DNA of 64,000 bases from Myxococcales bacterium (GTDB taxonomy: Bacteria > Myxococcota > Polyangia > Nannocystales > Nannocystaceae). Numbering within the stretch: the first letter of the stretch is position 1; every line of letters begins with the position of its first letter. Below are positions 11,192 through 20,269 of the stretch, piece by piece. Made by a program: the position numbers and the translations under genes. A model generated the notes under the pieces. The model saw only the letters and a program-made list of their open reading frames with translations. It ran no database searches and had not been told where the DNA came from. Where the stretch lies: contig JAEUJW010000055.1 in the NCBI GenBank assembly GCA_016793465.1, positions 186,001 to 250,000 of the forward strand. Reading direction: 5' to 3'.

Positions 11192-12562
11192 ATGAAGACA
11201 TTCACCGGGGCGCTGAACCTGATCTTCTTCGGAGCCGTGCCGCTGGTGGTGGCTTCGATCTACCTCGCGGACGGAGATCGCGTGCAGGCGCCGGACGTCG
11301 TGCTGCTGACGTCCGCGGCGATCGTGCTCGGCGCGCTGATGGTGGTCTCGGGGCTGCTGGCGGCGCTGCGGCTGTCGGGGGCCCGGAAGATGAAGGTGGC
11401 GCCGGCGCCGACGACCGCCGAGCGGCTGGCGGCGATCGTGCTCGGGCTGGTCGTCGGGGTCGGCGTGGCCGCGACGGCGCGCGTGCGCAACGTGATGCTG
11501 GTCGAGCAGAGCGAGTGGCACAAGGCCGTCGCCGGCGACAGCCCGCAGAGCTACGAGCGCTACGTGCGGTTCGTCGAGGAGACCCGGCCGACCACGGTGA
11601 GCGGGCCGATGCGCCTGGTCCGCCTCAACGACACGGCGTGGCTGTTCGACATGGTGAGCGACAGCAACACGCACCTCGTCGAGGCGGCGATGGCGATCGA
11701 CGACACGAGCTACCGCGAGGCGGTCAAGGCCGGATCGGTGGCGGCGGTGCGCGCCTACTTATTAAAATACAACCCGGGCCGGCACGTCGGCGAGGCCTCG
11801 GAGGCGCTCGACGACGCGAGCTGGCGCGAGGCCGAGAGGGTCGGCACGGCGGCGGCGCTGCGGGCGTATCGCCGGGAGTTCGCGCGCGGGCGCCACCGCG
11901 AGGACGCCGAGAAGGCGCTGCAGGCCCGCTACGACGCGGCGACCGCCGCCTACGAGAAGCAGGCCGGCGAGCGCAAGGCCGACCCGGCGGCGACGGCGGC
12001 CATGACGGCGCTGCTGGCGGCGCTGCGCGAGGAGGACGTCGACACCGACCGCGCGACGGTGGCGTTCGCGGCGGCGTCGGGGCTGGCGAACGGGGCGGTC
12101 GAGCGGGCGGTCAAGCTCAAGAAGGGGACCGTGGCGCCGGTCGCCGCCGGATTCAATAAGGGGGCCGACGCGCGCGAGGACGCGGTGGTCGAGGCGTTTA
12201 ATAGGGCGCTGGAGCCGATCGTGGGTGAGCTGTTCACGCTCGAGAAGCGGCCGGCGGGCGAGACCAGGGGCGAGCTGCGGCTGTACGTGCAGCACGCGGT
12301 GCGGCCGACGGGCGAGGCGCTGCTGCCGGCCGACCAGGCGGCGGTGGCGGCCAAGCAGCGCGCGCTGGTGGCCGGCCTCGAGGTGGTGTTCACGGTCAGC
12401 GCGCAGGTGCCGGGCACCAGCAGCGACAAGCAGCGCTTCACGTTCACCAGCAAGCCGGCGGCGGACCTCGCCGGATCGGCGAGCGCGATCTACGAGGGCA
12501 TGGCGGCGAAGGCGTTCGCGGCGTTCCAGCCGGCGCTGCTGCGGGGCTTCGGGCTCGAGTGA
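11192..12562 (+). CDS. Membrane protein with W/Y-x-x-A repeat units, unknown function
   Basis: 456 aa. Three hydrophobic segments lie near the N-terminus (about 8-25, 36-60, 80-100). After them, residues about 105-250 contain related units of some 35 residues: YREAVKAGSVAAVRAYLLKY then WREAERVGTAAALRAYRREF, each followed by a His/Ala-rich connector. Such units occur in adaptor regions of large bacterial signalling proteins and resemble TPR/SEL1-like helical pairs. The C-terminal 130 residues form an unrecognised domain. The start ATG at 11192 places the first membrane helix immediately. It follows the MBOAT/SGNH pair by 137 bp on the same strand; a role with them is not shown. Confidence 0.8.
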   Translation: MKTFTGALNLIFFGAVPLVVASIYLADGDRVQAPDVVLLTSAAIVLGALMVVSGLLAALRLSGARKMKVAPAPTTAERLAAIVLGLVVGVGVAATARVRNVMLVEQSEWHKAVAGDSPQSYERYVRFVEETRPTTVSGPMRLVRLNDTAWLFDMVSDSNTHLVEAAMAIDDTSYREAVKAGSVAAVRAYLLKYNPGRHVGEASEALDDASWREAERVGTAAALRAYRREFARGRHREDAEKALQARYDAATAAYEKQAGERKADPAATAAMTALLAALREEDVDTDRATVAFAAASGLANGAVERAVKLKKGTVAPVAAGFNKGADAREDAVVEAFNRALEPIVGELFTLEKRPAGETRGELRLYVQHAVRPTGEALLPADQAAVAAKQRALVAGLEVVFTVSAQVPGTSSDKQRFTFTSKPAADLAGSASAIYEGMAAKAFAAFQPALLRGFGLE

Positions 12563-12602
12563 GGCGCCGTCGCGGCGCCGGATGTCGACGCGCCCCGTGC
12601 GC

Positions 12603-13193
12603 TCAGGGCGGGGCGCCGGCGGAGATCCACGACCCGATCAGCTCGAAGTCGGACAGGGGGAGCATCGATTCGCCGAGCGGCATCGAATTGCCCACGCCGC
12701 CGACGTCGAGGTGGGTGCCGTCGAGCTTGTACATCAGGTAGCTGAAGGACGGGTCGCCCGGCGCGACGAGCGGCATCGGTGCCGAGGGCGAGGGCACGCC
12801 GACGAGCGACTGATAGGCCAGGTCGTCGGTGAGGATCACGCCGGTGAACTCGGAGACGCCCCCGGGGGTGTGGCAGCCGGCGACGCAGTTGTCCTGCCAG
12901 ATCGGGAGGATGTCGGCTTCGTGGCTCAGCCCGGCCGCGGTGTCGTCGCCGCTCGTCGGGTCGGTCCCGGTGCTGGTCGACATGGGGTCGTCGGTCGTGA
13001 CCTCGCCGGCGGAGGTGGCGGAGGTGTCCGTGGGGGCGCTCGGGTCGGGATCCGTGGTCTCGAGCGGGCCCGTGGACGGCGGCCCGGGCGGCGAGGTGGT
13101 CGTCAGCTGCTCGCCGGTGATCGGGGTCATCGGATCCTTGCTGTCGCACGCGCACAGGCAGGCGAGGAGGAGGACGGCGCGGGCGCGGAGCAT
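12603..13193 (-). CDS. Lipoprotein with a CxxCH haem-binding motif
   Basis: 196 aa from ATG 13193, chosen because the signal peptide starts there. Lipobox LCAC (Cys16) is followed by a Thr/Ser/Asp/Pro-rich linker to about residue 85. The C-terminal domain begins LPIWQDNCVAGCHTPGG, with CVAGCH fitting the CxxCH covalent haem c site. Downstream GDPSFSYLMYKLDGTH and GNSMPLGESMLPLSDFELI resemble the small cytochrome-c-like domain common in planctomycete and myxobacterial lipoproteins; the Met residues could supply the sixth haem ligand. It is likely an envelope-anchored electron carrier, or a degenerate domain that no longer binds haem. Its partner enzyme is not apparent nearby. Confidence 0.82.
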   Translation of the reverse strand: MLRARAVLLLACLCACDSKDPMTPITGEQLTTTSPPGPPSTGPLETTDPDPSAPTDTSATSAGEVTTDDPMSTSTGTDPTSGDDTAAGLSHEADILPIWQDNCVAGCHTPGGVSEFTGVILTDDLAYQSLVGVPSPSAPMPLVAPGDPSFSYLMYKLDGTHLDVGGVGNSMPLGESMLPLSDFELIGSWISAGAPP

Positions 13194-13315
13194 GACGGAG
13201 GGATGCCGGAGATCGGCGGACGCGTCAATGCCAGGCGGCACGAGCGCCGGTGTCGGCCGTCGAGCGTCGCGGTCCGACGAGCCGATGTCGACGCGAGGAC
13301 GTTGAGGGGCACGGC

Positions 13316-14779
<1,464 letters not shown>

Positions 14780-14781
14780 GG

Positions 14782-15687
14782 TCAGCCGCAGGGGGGGTTG
14801 GCGAGGCCTGGGGAGCCGGTGTGCATGGGGTGGTACTCGTCGGCGGCGGCGCACCAGGACGCGGGGTCGTCGTTGTCGGCGGCGTCGAGGTGGTCGGGGG
14901 CCAGCTGCATGCCGACGCCGGTGGCGTACGGCCAGGTCATGGGCTCGTACTCGACGGTGTCGACGTCGAGGTCGTCGCAGCGGAGCACGAAGGCGTCGCC
15001 GGTGTTGGTGAGCGAGAACTCCTGGGCGAAGGCGTAGGCGACGTCGGCGACGCCGCCGTTGGCGGCGGCGTCGACGGTCTTGGCCATGACGAGGTATTGA
15101 CCGGGCGCGATCGTCAGCGGGCCGCCGGCGGCGATCGGGTGGTCGTTCATGTTGACGCCGAGGTCGGCGAGGTGGCAGCCGTTCAGGTCGAAGTGTTGAT
15201 CGCCGACGTTCAATAGCTCGAACCACTCGGCGTCGTAGTCGGTGAGGTGGGGGTCGATCATCATCTCGGTGACGATGACCTGGCCGGGGCCGGGCTTGCC
15301 GGGGTCGAGGCAGACGCCGTCCTCGCAGCGCTGCGGGGCGGCGCAGGGGTCGGGGTCGCAGGGGTCGACGGGGGCGCCGGTCGAGCTGTCGCCGGCGGTC
15401 GTGGTGTCGCCGGAGCTCGAGCTGTCGCCGGTGGTCGTGGAGGCGTCGGTGCCGGTGGCGCCGGTGGTGGTCATGGCGGGGCCGGTGGTGGCGCTGTCGC
15501 TGTCGCTGCCGTCGACGCCGCCGGTGCTCGTCGGCGTCTCGCCGGTGGTCACGGGCGGCGCGTCGCCGGTGCTGCCGGTGTCGCCGGGGTCGGAGGTCGT
15601 GGCGGTCGTGTCGCTGCCGCTGGCGGTAGATCCGCCGTTGCAGGCCAGGCAGGAGCACAGGAGGAGCGCACGGATCTTTCGCGTCAT
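14782..15687 (-). CDS. Lipoprotein with lamin-tail (LTD)-like domain
   Basis: 301 aa. Lipobox SCLAC (Cys16) precedes a very long Thr/Ser/Gly/Asp linker (about residues 17-105). A short Cys-rich segment (CDPDPCAAPQRCEDGVC) follows. Residues about 133-250 resemble a lamin-tail/LTD beta-sandwich: VIVTEMMIDPHLTDYDAEWF, ELLNVGD, DLNGCHLADLG, then IAPGQYLVMAKTVD. LTD domains are found in secreted bacterial proteins and usually bind other molecules instead of catalysing reactions. The gene ends TGA-CC-ATG into the photolyase gene, so the two appear to be one transcript although no functional link is obvious. Surface localisation is inferred from the signal and linker. Confidence 0.85.
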   Translation of the reverse strand: MTRKIRALLLCSCLACNGGSTASGSDTTATTSDPGDTGSTGDAPPVTTGETPTSTGGVDGSDSDSATTGPAMTTTGATGTDASTTTGDSSSSGDTTTAGDSSTGAPVDPCDPDPCAAPQRCEDGVCLDPGKPGPGQVIVTEMMIDPHLTDYDAEWFELLNVGDQHFDLNGCHLADLGVNMNDHPIAAGGPLTIAPGQYLVMAKTVDAAANGGVADVAYAFAQEFSLTNTGDAFVLRCDDLDVDTVEYEPMTWPYATGVGMQLAPDHLDAADNDDPASWCAAADEYHPMHTGSPGLANPPCG

Positions 15688-15912
15688 GGCGTCGGCGGCG
15701 CGGAAGGTATGCGCGCGGTGCCAGTGCGGTCAAGCGCGGATGTGTGACGCCGTGATCGATCGGGGGGATCGCCATGCGCCGGCGACCGCGGCACGAGTGC
15801 GCAGGACGCGGTGATCGGTCGCGGCGCGGGCCGTCGTTGTAGTCGCAACGGCTCGCATCCGCGAGCACGCGGAGGGCTCGACACGCGGGTGCGTGCGGGC
15901 GATGCTCACGCG

Positions 15913-17724
15913 ATGCTCATGGACGAGGCGGGGACGGGCGGCGCGGCGGCCGGGCGCCTGGAGGAGCCGCAGCTGGCGGCGACGCTGGCGGCCCTGCGGG
16001 CCCGGCGCGGCTTCGACGCGGGGCGCTGCGTGCAGGCGAAGGTGGCGCTGCTGCTGCGGTACTTCGAGCAGTCGTCGCTGCGCGCCGCGGTGGTCGGGGT
16101 GAGCGGCGGGGTGGACTCGGCGGTGGTGCTCGGCCTGCTGGCGCGCGCGGCCGCGGCGGAGGGCTCGCCGATCCGCCGCGTCGTCGCCGTGCTGGCGCCG
16201 TATACGGCGATCCCCCAGGGTGCGTCGAATCAGGCCGCGGCGACCGCACGCGGGCGCGAGGTGGCCCGCGCGTTCGCGGCCGAGTGCGTCGAGCTCGACC
16301 TCAGCGCGGCGCATGCCGTACTAAAAAGTTCGATCGAGGACGCGGTGAGGCTGCGCGGCGGGGCGTGGGCGGACGGGCAGCTGGTCTCGAACCTGCGCAC
16401 GCCGGCGCTGTATCAGGTGGTCACGCTGCTGGCCCAGCAGGGCGACCCGGGGCTGCTGGTGGGGACGACGAACCGCGACGAGGGGTCGTATGTCGGCTAC
16501 TTCGGCAAGGCGTCGGACGGGCTGTGCGACCTGCAGCCGATCGGCGATCTGCACAAGAGCGAGGTGTACGCGCTGGCGCGGGCGCTCGGGGTGCCGGACG
16601 GCGTGATCGCGGCGGCGCCGACGGGGGACATCTGGGACGGGCGCACGGACGCGGAGCTGATCGGCGTGCCGTACGCGGCGATCGAGCTGTATACGGGGCT
16701 GCTGTGCCTGGCGGACGACGAACGCGCGGCGCTGACGGGCGCGTGGGGGGAGGCGGCGCGGGCGGCGTTCTCGCGTGACGCGGCGCGCATCGAGCAGCTG
16801 CACCGCGAGAACGGGCACAAGTATCACGGCGGCTCGCCGGCGGTGTTCCTCGACGTGTACGCGCGGGCGGTGCCGGACGGCTGGACGGAGCCGACCGAGC
16901 CGGAGGAGAGCAGGACGGGGAGTTTCGTCAACCCGGTGGCGCTGGATCCGGGGGCGGTCGAGCGGCTCGCGGGGCGCGTGGACGCGGGGGAGCGAGCGGC
17001 GGAGCGGCTGCCCGAGTACGGAGATTCGGCGCTGGTGGTCCACGCATTGTTCGACGCCGACGAATGTGCGCAGCTGCTGGCGGCGATCGGGCGGCACGCC
17101 TGGGTGCCGGTCGGCGTCGACGGGATCTTGAGGAACTACGACCCGGAGGCGGACACGATCGGCTCGTGGCGGCTGTCGACCCACGACGAGCGGCTGGCAG
17201 GGGCGCTGTGGCGGCGGCTGGCGCCGCACGTGCCGGCGGTGCGGGTGGTCGACGAGCGGACGCCGACCGACGTGGATGACGCGCCGGTGTGGCGGGCGGT
17301 GGGGGTCAATCCGCTGCTGCGGTTCATCCGCTACCGGGCGGGCGGAGGGCTGGTGCCGCACTATGACAGCGCGTTCGTGGCGAGCGAGCGGCGGCGGACG
17401 TTGATGTCGGTGGTCGTGCACCTGACGGGGCACGCGAGCGCGACGCGGATCATCCGCGACGCGCAGGCGGGGCGGCCGCGGCGAGAATTCGATTACGCCG
17501 ACTGGACGCGCTACGCGCGGGCGGACGAGGTGGCGCTGGCGCTGCCGTCGCGGGCCGGGTCGGCGGTGGTGATCGATCACCGGGTGCTGCACGACTCGGA
17601 GCCGGTGACCGCGGGCGAGAAGATCGTGCTGCGGACGGACATCTTTTATCGCCGCTGCGGGCCGGCGCGCGGGCGGGTGTTCCCCGCGCGCATGCTGGGG
17701 ATGCCGGCGGAGGGCCGCGGATGA
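15913..17724 (+). CDS. NAD synthetase (NadE-like) fused to 2-oxoglutarate/Fe(II) dioxygenase
   Basis: 603 aa from ATG 15913 (15919 also possible). Residues 40-320 are an N-type ATP-pyrophosphatase of the NadE family: SGGVDSA (64-70) binds ATP, and LLVGTTNRDEGSYVGYFGKASDG and the GDLHKSEVYALA region match NadE. No glutaminase domain is present, so ammonia would be the nitrogen donor. Residues about 365-590 look like a prolyl-4-hydroxylase-type 2OG oxygenase: FIRYRAGGGLVPHYDSAF gives the HxD metal pair (about 483-485), and LHDSEPVTAGEKIVLRTD gives the distal His (about 560) and a basic 2OG-binding residue. This fusion is unfamiliar to me. It overlaps the next gene by ATGA, so the two are translationally coupled. 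Confidence 0.88.
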   Translation: MLMDEAGTGGAAAGRLEEPQLAATLAALRARRGFDAGRCVQAKVALLLRYFEQSSLRAAVVGVSGGVDSAVVLGLLARAAAAEGSPIRRVVAVLAPYTAIPQGASNQAAATARGREVARAFAAECVELDLSAAHAVLKSSIEDAVRLRGGAWADGQLVSNLRTPALYQVVTLLAQQGDPGLLVGTTNRDEGSYVGYFGKASDGLCDLQPIGDLHKSEVYALARALGVPDGVIAAAPTGDIWDGRTDAELIGVPYAAIELYTGLLCLADDERAALTGAWGEAARAAFSRDAARIEQLHRENGHKYHGGSPAVFLDVYARAVPDGWTEPTEPEESRTGSFVNPVALDPGAVERLAGRVDAGERAAERLPEYGDSALVVHALFDADECAQLLAAIGRHAWVPVGVDGILRNYDPEADTIGSWRLSTHDERLAGALWRRLAPHVPAVRVVDERTPTDVDDAPVWRAVGVNPLLRFIRYRAGGGLVPHYDSAFVASERRRTLMSVVVHLTGHASATRIIRDAQAGRPRREFDYADWTRYARADEVALALPSRAGSAVVIDHRVLHDSEPVTAGEKIVLRTDIFYRRCGPARGRVFPARMLGMPAEGRG

Positions 17725-19439
17725 GCGAGGCGGGGCAGGAGGAGCCGCGCGGCGCGGCGTTCGTGGCCAGGGTGCTGCGCGACCCCTACTACGAGAGCGC
17801 GTACCGGGTGCTGCGGTCGTTCGCGGCGGTCGAGGACGCGGGGTTCTTCGACGACGGCGAGGAGCGGGTGGCGCCGGCCGGGCTCGAGTGGATGAGCACG
17901 CCGGTCGAGAAGGTCCGCCGGCGGTCGGCGCGGTGCGACGCGGAGCGGGCGGTGGTGCTGCTGATGACGGGGTCGTTCAACCCCGTGCACGCGGGGCACC
18001 TCGAGGCGATGGAGGTGGCGCGGCGGGAGCTCGAGGCGCGCGGGTACTTCGTCGCCGGCGGGTACCTGTCGCCGTCGCACGACGGTTATGTGGCCAGCAA
18101 GGTCGCGGGGGCGCTGAGCGCGGCGGAGCGGCTGCAGCTGTGTCAGGTGGCGACGGCCGACAGCGAGTGGCTGATGACGGCCGACTGGGAGGCGCTGGGG
18201 GTCGACCGGGCGGTCAACTTCACCGACGTGATCGTGTGGCTGGAGGCGTACCTGGCGCGGCACGTGGCGAGCCCGCGGCCGCTCGAGGTGGTGTACGTGT
18301 TCGGAGGCGATCACGCGCGCTTCTCGCGGACGTTCGTCGGGCGGGGCATGTGCGTGTGCACGTTTCGTCCGGGCTACGCGGCGGAGGTCGAGCGCTACGC
18401 CGGCGACCCACAGGTGGCCGGGAACCCCCGCATCATCTTCGCCATGCAGGGGCAGGCGGCGGCGTCGTCGTCGGACATCGTGCAGCAGGGGCGCGTCGAG
18501 CTGATGGAGGCGCGCTCGCGCGGCGCGTACGAGCGGCTGCTGGCGGCGCGCGCGGGCGCGGCGAGCCGGGTGGTGTACACGCTCCGCGACGAGCGCGGGT
18601 GGGAGGCGCTGCCGTGGCTGGCGGGTCGTGACGCGGCGCTGCTGCTGAACGAGCGCGAGGTGCTGCGCGAGCAGCTGGCGGGGCTGATCCGCGAGGCGCA
18701 CGCGCGGGCGGGCAACGCGGTGGAGATCCGCTGGATCGGCGTCGACGCCCAGCGCGAGGAGGTCGCGGGGCTGTCGGGGGCGCTGCTCAGCCTCGACGCG
18801 CTGATCGAGGGCGCGGTGGACCTGGGGGTGTCGCGCTGCTTCCCGCTGAGCGGGGCGTGGATGGCGTCGGAGCTGACGCATCGACCCGGGTGCGCGCCGC
18901 TGGCCGAGCAGATCGGGGCGATCCCCGACGGCGAGTATGTGCTGGTCGACGACGACGTGTCGACCGGGGCCACGCTGCGCGCGATCGTCGGGATGCTCGG
19001 CGAGGGCGTGCGGGTGGCGCGGGTGCACGTGCTCGTGCGGGAGGCGCGGCAGGCGGGCGAGCTGCGGGAGATCCTCGACCTGCGGGACTTCGTCGCGGGG
19101 TCGCGGCACGGCGGGCTGGTGGTGCGGCTGGCCGACGGCGAGGCCGCGCGCGCGCCGTACTGCCTGCCGTACGTGTCGGCGAGCGAGCGGGCGAGCATTC
19201 CGCTGGGCGAGGAGCTGGTGTTTTGTCGCGAGGTCTGGCGGATGAACGAGCGGTTCTTTCGCCGGGTCGAGCCGGCGATCGCCCTCGGCGAGGCGGACCC
19301 GGCGTTCCGCCGGTTGATGCGCGGCCTCGGGTTCGTGGCGGCGGACTCGCTGGCGGCGATCTGCCGGTGGCACGCGGAGCAGCTGCAGCGGACGATCGAG
19401 CGCGCGGAGGTCCGACGCGGAGGCGGTCGTGTTCCCTGA
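17721..19439 (+). CDS. Nucleotidylyltransferase (NMNAT-like) fused to type I phosphoribosyltransferase
   Basis: 572 aa. Residues about 75-260 form a nucleotidylyltransferase of the NadD/NadM type: MTGSFNPVHAGHLEAM (82-97) is the HxGH-type ATP site, and SSSDIVQQGR (about 248) resembles the conserved ISSTxxR motif. Residues about 290-500 carry a type I phosphoribosyltransferase fold with the PRPP loop VLVDDDVSTGATL (about 407-419). Known nicotinate and nicotinamide PRTases are type II, so the PRTase base is probably something else. The N-terminal 70 residues and the helical C-terminus are unassigned. With the overlapping NadE-dioxygenase gene it suggests a route making, modifying or recycling an NAD-like dinucleotide; the pathway is inference. 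Confidence 0.87.
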   Translation: MSEAGQEEPRGAAFVARVLRDPYYESAYRVLRSFAAVEDAGFFDDGEERVAPAGLEWMSTPVEKVRRRSARCDAERAVVLLMTGSFNPVHAGHLEAMEVARRELEARGYFVAGGYLSPSHDGYVASKVAGALSAAERLQLCQVATADSEWLMTADWEALGVDRAVNFTDVIVWLEAYLARHVASPRPLEVVYVFGGDHARFSRTFVGRGMCVCTFRPGYAAEVERYAGDPQVAGNPRIIFAMQGQAAASSSDIVQQGRVELMEARSRGAYERLLAARAGAASRVVYTLRDERGWEALPWLAGRDAALLLNEREVLREQLAGLIREAHARAGNAVEIRWIGVDAQREEVAGLSGALLSLDALIEGAVDLGVSRCFPLSGAWMASELTHRPGCAPLAEQIGAIPDGEYVLVDDDVSTGATLRAIVGMLGEGVRVARVHVLVREARQAGELREILDLRDFVAGSRHGGLVVRLADGEAARAPYCLPYVSASERASIPLGEELVFCREVWRMNERFFRRVEPAIALGEADPAFRRLMRGLGFVAADSLAAICRWHAEQLQRTIERAEVRRGGGRVP

Positions 19440-19477
19440 CGCGGACGCGCAGCTCCGCCAGCGCGCTCGGGGCGAGC

Positions 19478-19699
19478 ATGCGCGACGCGAGCTCGTGGGT
19501 GCGCTGCGCGCCGTGCACGGTCAAGCAGGGGATGGTGCGGGCCGACGCGCTCGCGCTGAAGACGGCGCTCGGGCCGGCGGGGGCGACGCTCGAGCCGCGC
19601 AACTTCAAGTGGAGCCGCGAGGAGGTGCCGTCGGAGGTGCGGCCGGATCCGCCGGCGGCCGCGGCGGCGGGCAAGCGGCCGTGGTGGAAGCTGTGGTGA
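19478..19699 (+). CDS. Small CxxC protein with C-terminal PWWKLW tail
   Basis: 73 aa from ATG 19478. Third codon positions are almost all G or C throughout, and the frame ends with a TGA immediately after KRPWWKLW. It contains RCAPCTVKQGMV (residues 9-20), a CxxC pair, then RNFKWSREEV and a Pro/Ala-rich spacer before the tail. The tail nearly matches RPWWKFW at the end of the 3054-4097 protein. The gene follows the adenylyltransferase-PRTase gene by 38 bp on the same strand and could be the third member of that operon. The start is uncertain, since the frame is open upstream without a better start codon. Function unknown. Confidence 0.55.
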   Translation: MRDASSWVRCAPCTVKQGMVRADALALKTALGPAGATLEPRNFKWSREEVPSEVRPDPPAAAAAGKRPWWKLW

Positions 19700-19711
19700 G
19701 CGCGTCGGAGG

Positions 19712-20113
19712 TCAGTTGAGCAGGCCGAGCAGCTCGTCCTCGGCGAGGACCTCGAGCGCGAGGTCCTTGAATTCGGACTCGGGGACGCCGAAGCCGAGGG
19801 CGACGTTGCGGAGGTAAGTGTCCTCGGCGAGGTCGAGCTCGTCGTCGGCCTCGTTGACGGAGGCGATCAGCTCGAGCAGCGTGCGCTTGTCGCGGGAGTC
19901 GAGGACCTTCAGGCTGGCGGCGGCGGCGTGGACGTTGAAGCCGGCGGGGTTGAAGCCGGCGAGGGCCTCCTCGACGCGGGGCTCGAGCGCGGCGCCGCCG
20001 AGGATCTGCTGCAGGATCGTGCGGATGCGGGTGACCTCGACGCCCTCGAGGCGCTTGTCGGCGTAGGCGGCTCCGAGCAGTAGCTGGGTGATGGTGTCGA
20101 TGTGCTGCTTCAT
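19712..20113 (-). CDS. TerB-family (tellurite-resistance-like) protein
   Basis: 133 aa, all-helical, no signal peptide. ITQLLLGAAYADKRLEGVEV at the N-terminus, and DKRTLLELIASVNEADDELD and LAEDTYLRNVALGFGV further on, match the duplicated helical pattern of TerB domains, with conserved acidic residues (ADxxL, EADDELD) expected to bind metal. TerB proteins are linked to tellurite resistance and stress responses at the membrane, but stand-alone members are often uncharacterised. It is convergent with the small CxxC gene (12 bp apart). A second TerB-like protein is encoded at 29480-30220. Confidence 0.8.
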   Translation of the reverse strand: MKQHIDTITQLLLGAAYADKRLEGVEVTRIRTILQQILGGAALEPRVEEALAGFNPAGFNVHAAAASLKVLDSRDKRTLLELIASVNEADDELDLAEDTYLRNVALGFGVPESEFKDLALEVLAEDELLGLLN

Positions 20114-20201
20114 CGCGGGAGCGAGGGTACCCGATCGCGGGCGGCGGCGAGGGGGCCTCGGGACCCCAGCGGCCGGACTCGCGCGAGGCGGGCCGCCGAT
20201 G

Positions 20202-20221
20202 ACCTGTCCCGATGGACAGGT
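20202..20221. repeat. Palindrome ACCTGTCC-N4-GGACAGGT
   Basis: An exact inverted repeat with 8-bp arms and a 4-nt centre (CGAT) lies in the space between the TerB-like gene and the end of the ABC-transporter gene. Related TGTCC/GGACA palindromes recur in the window, for example 21843-21860, 28519-28538, 42171-42199 and 45436-45466. It could be a hairpin for the 3' end of the ABC transcript or a member of a dispersed repeat family. Confidence 0.7.
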
Positions 20222-20269
20222 GGGCCCCGACGGCCGCGCGCGGGCGCCTGCGGGGCGCGCGGCGGCGGG

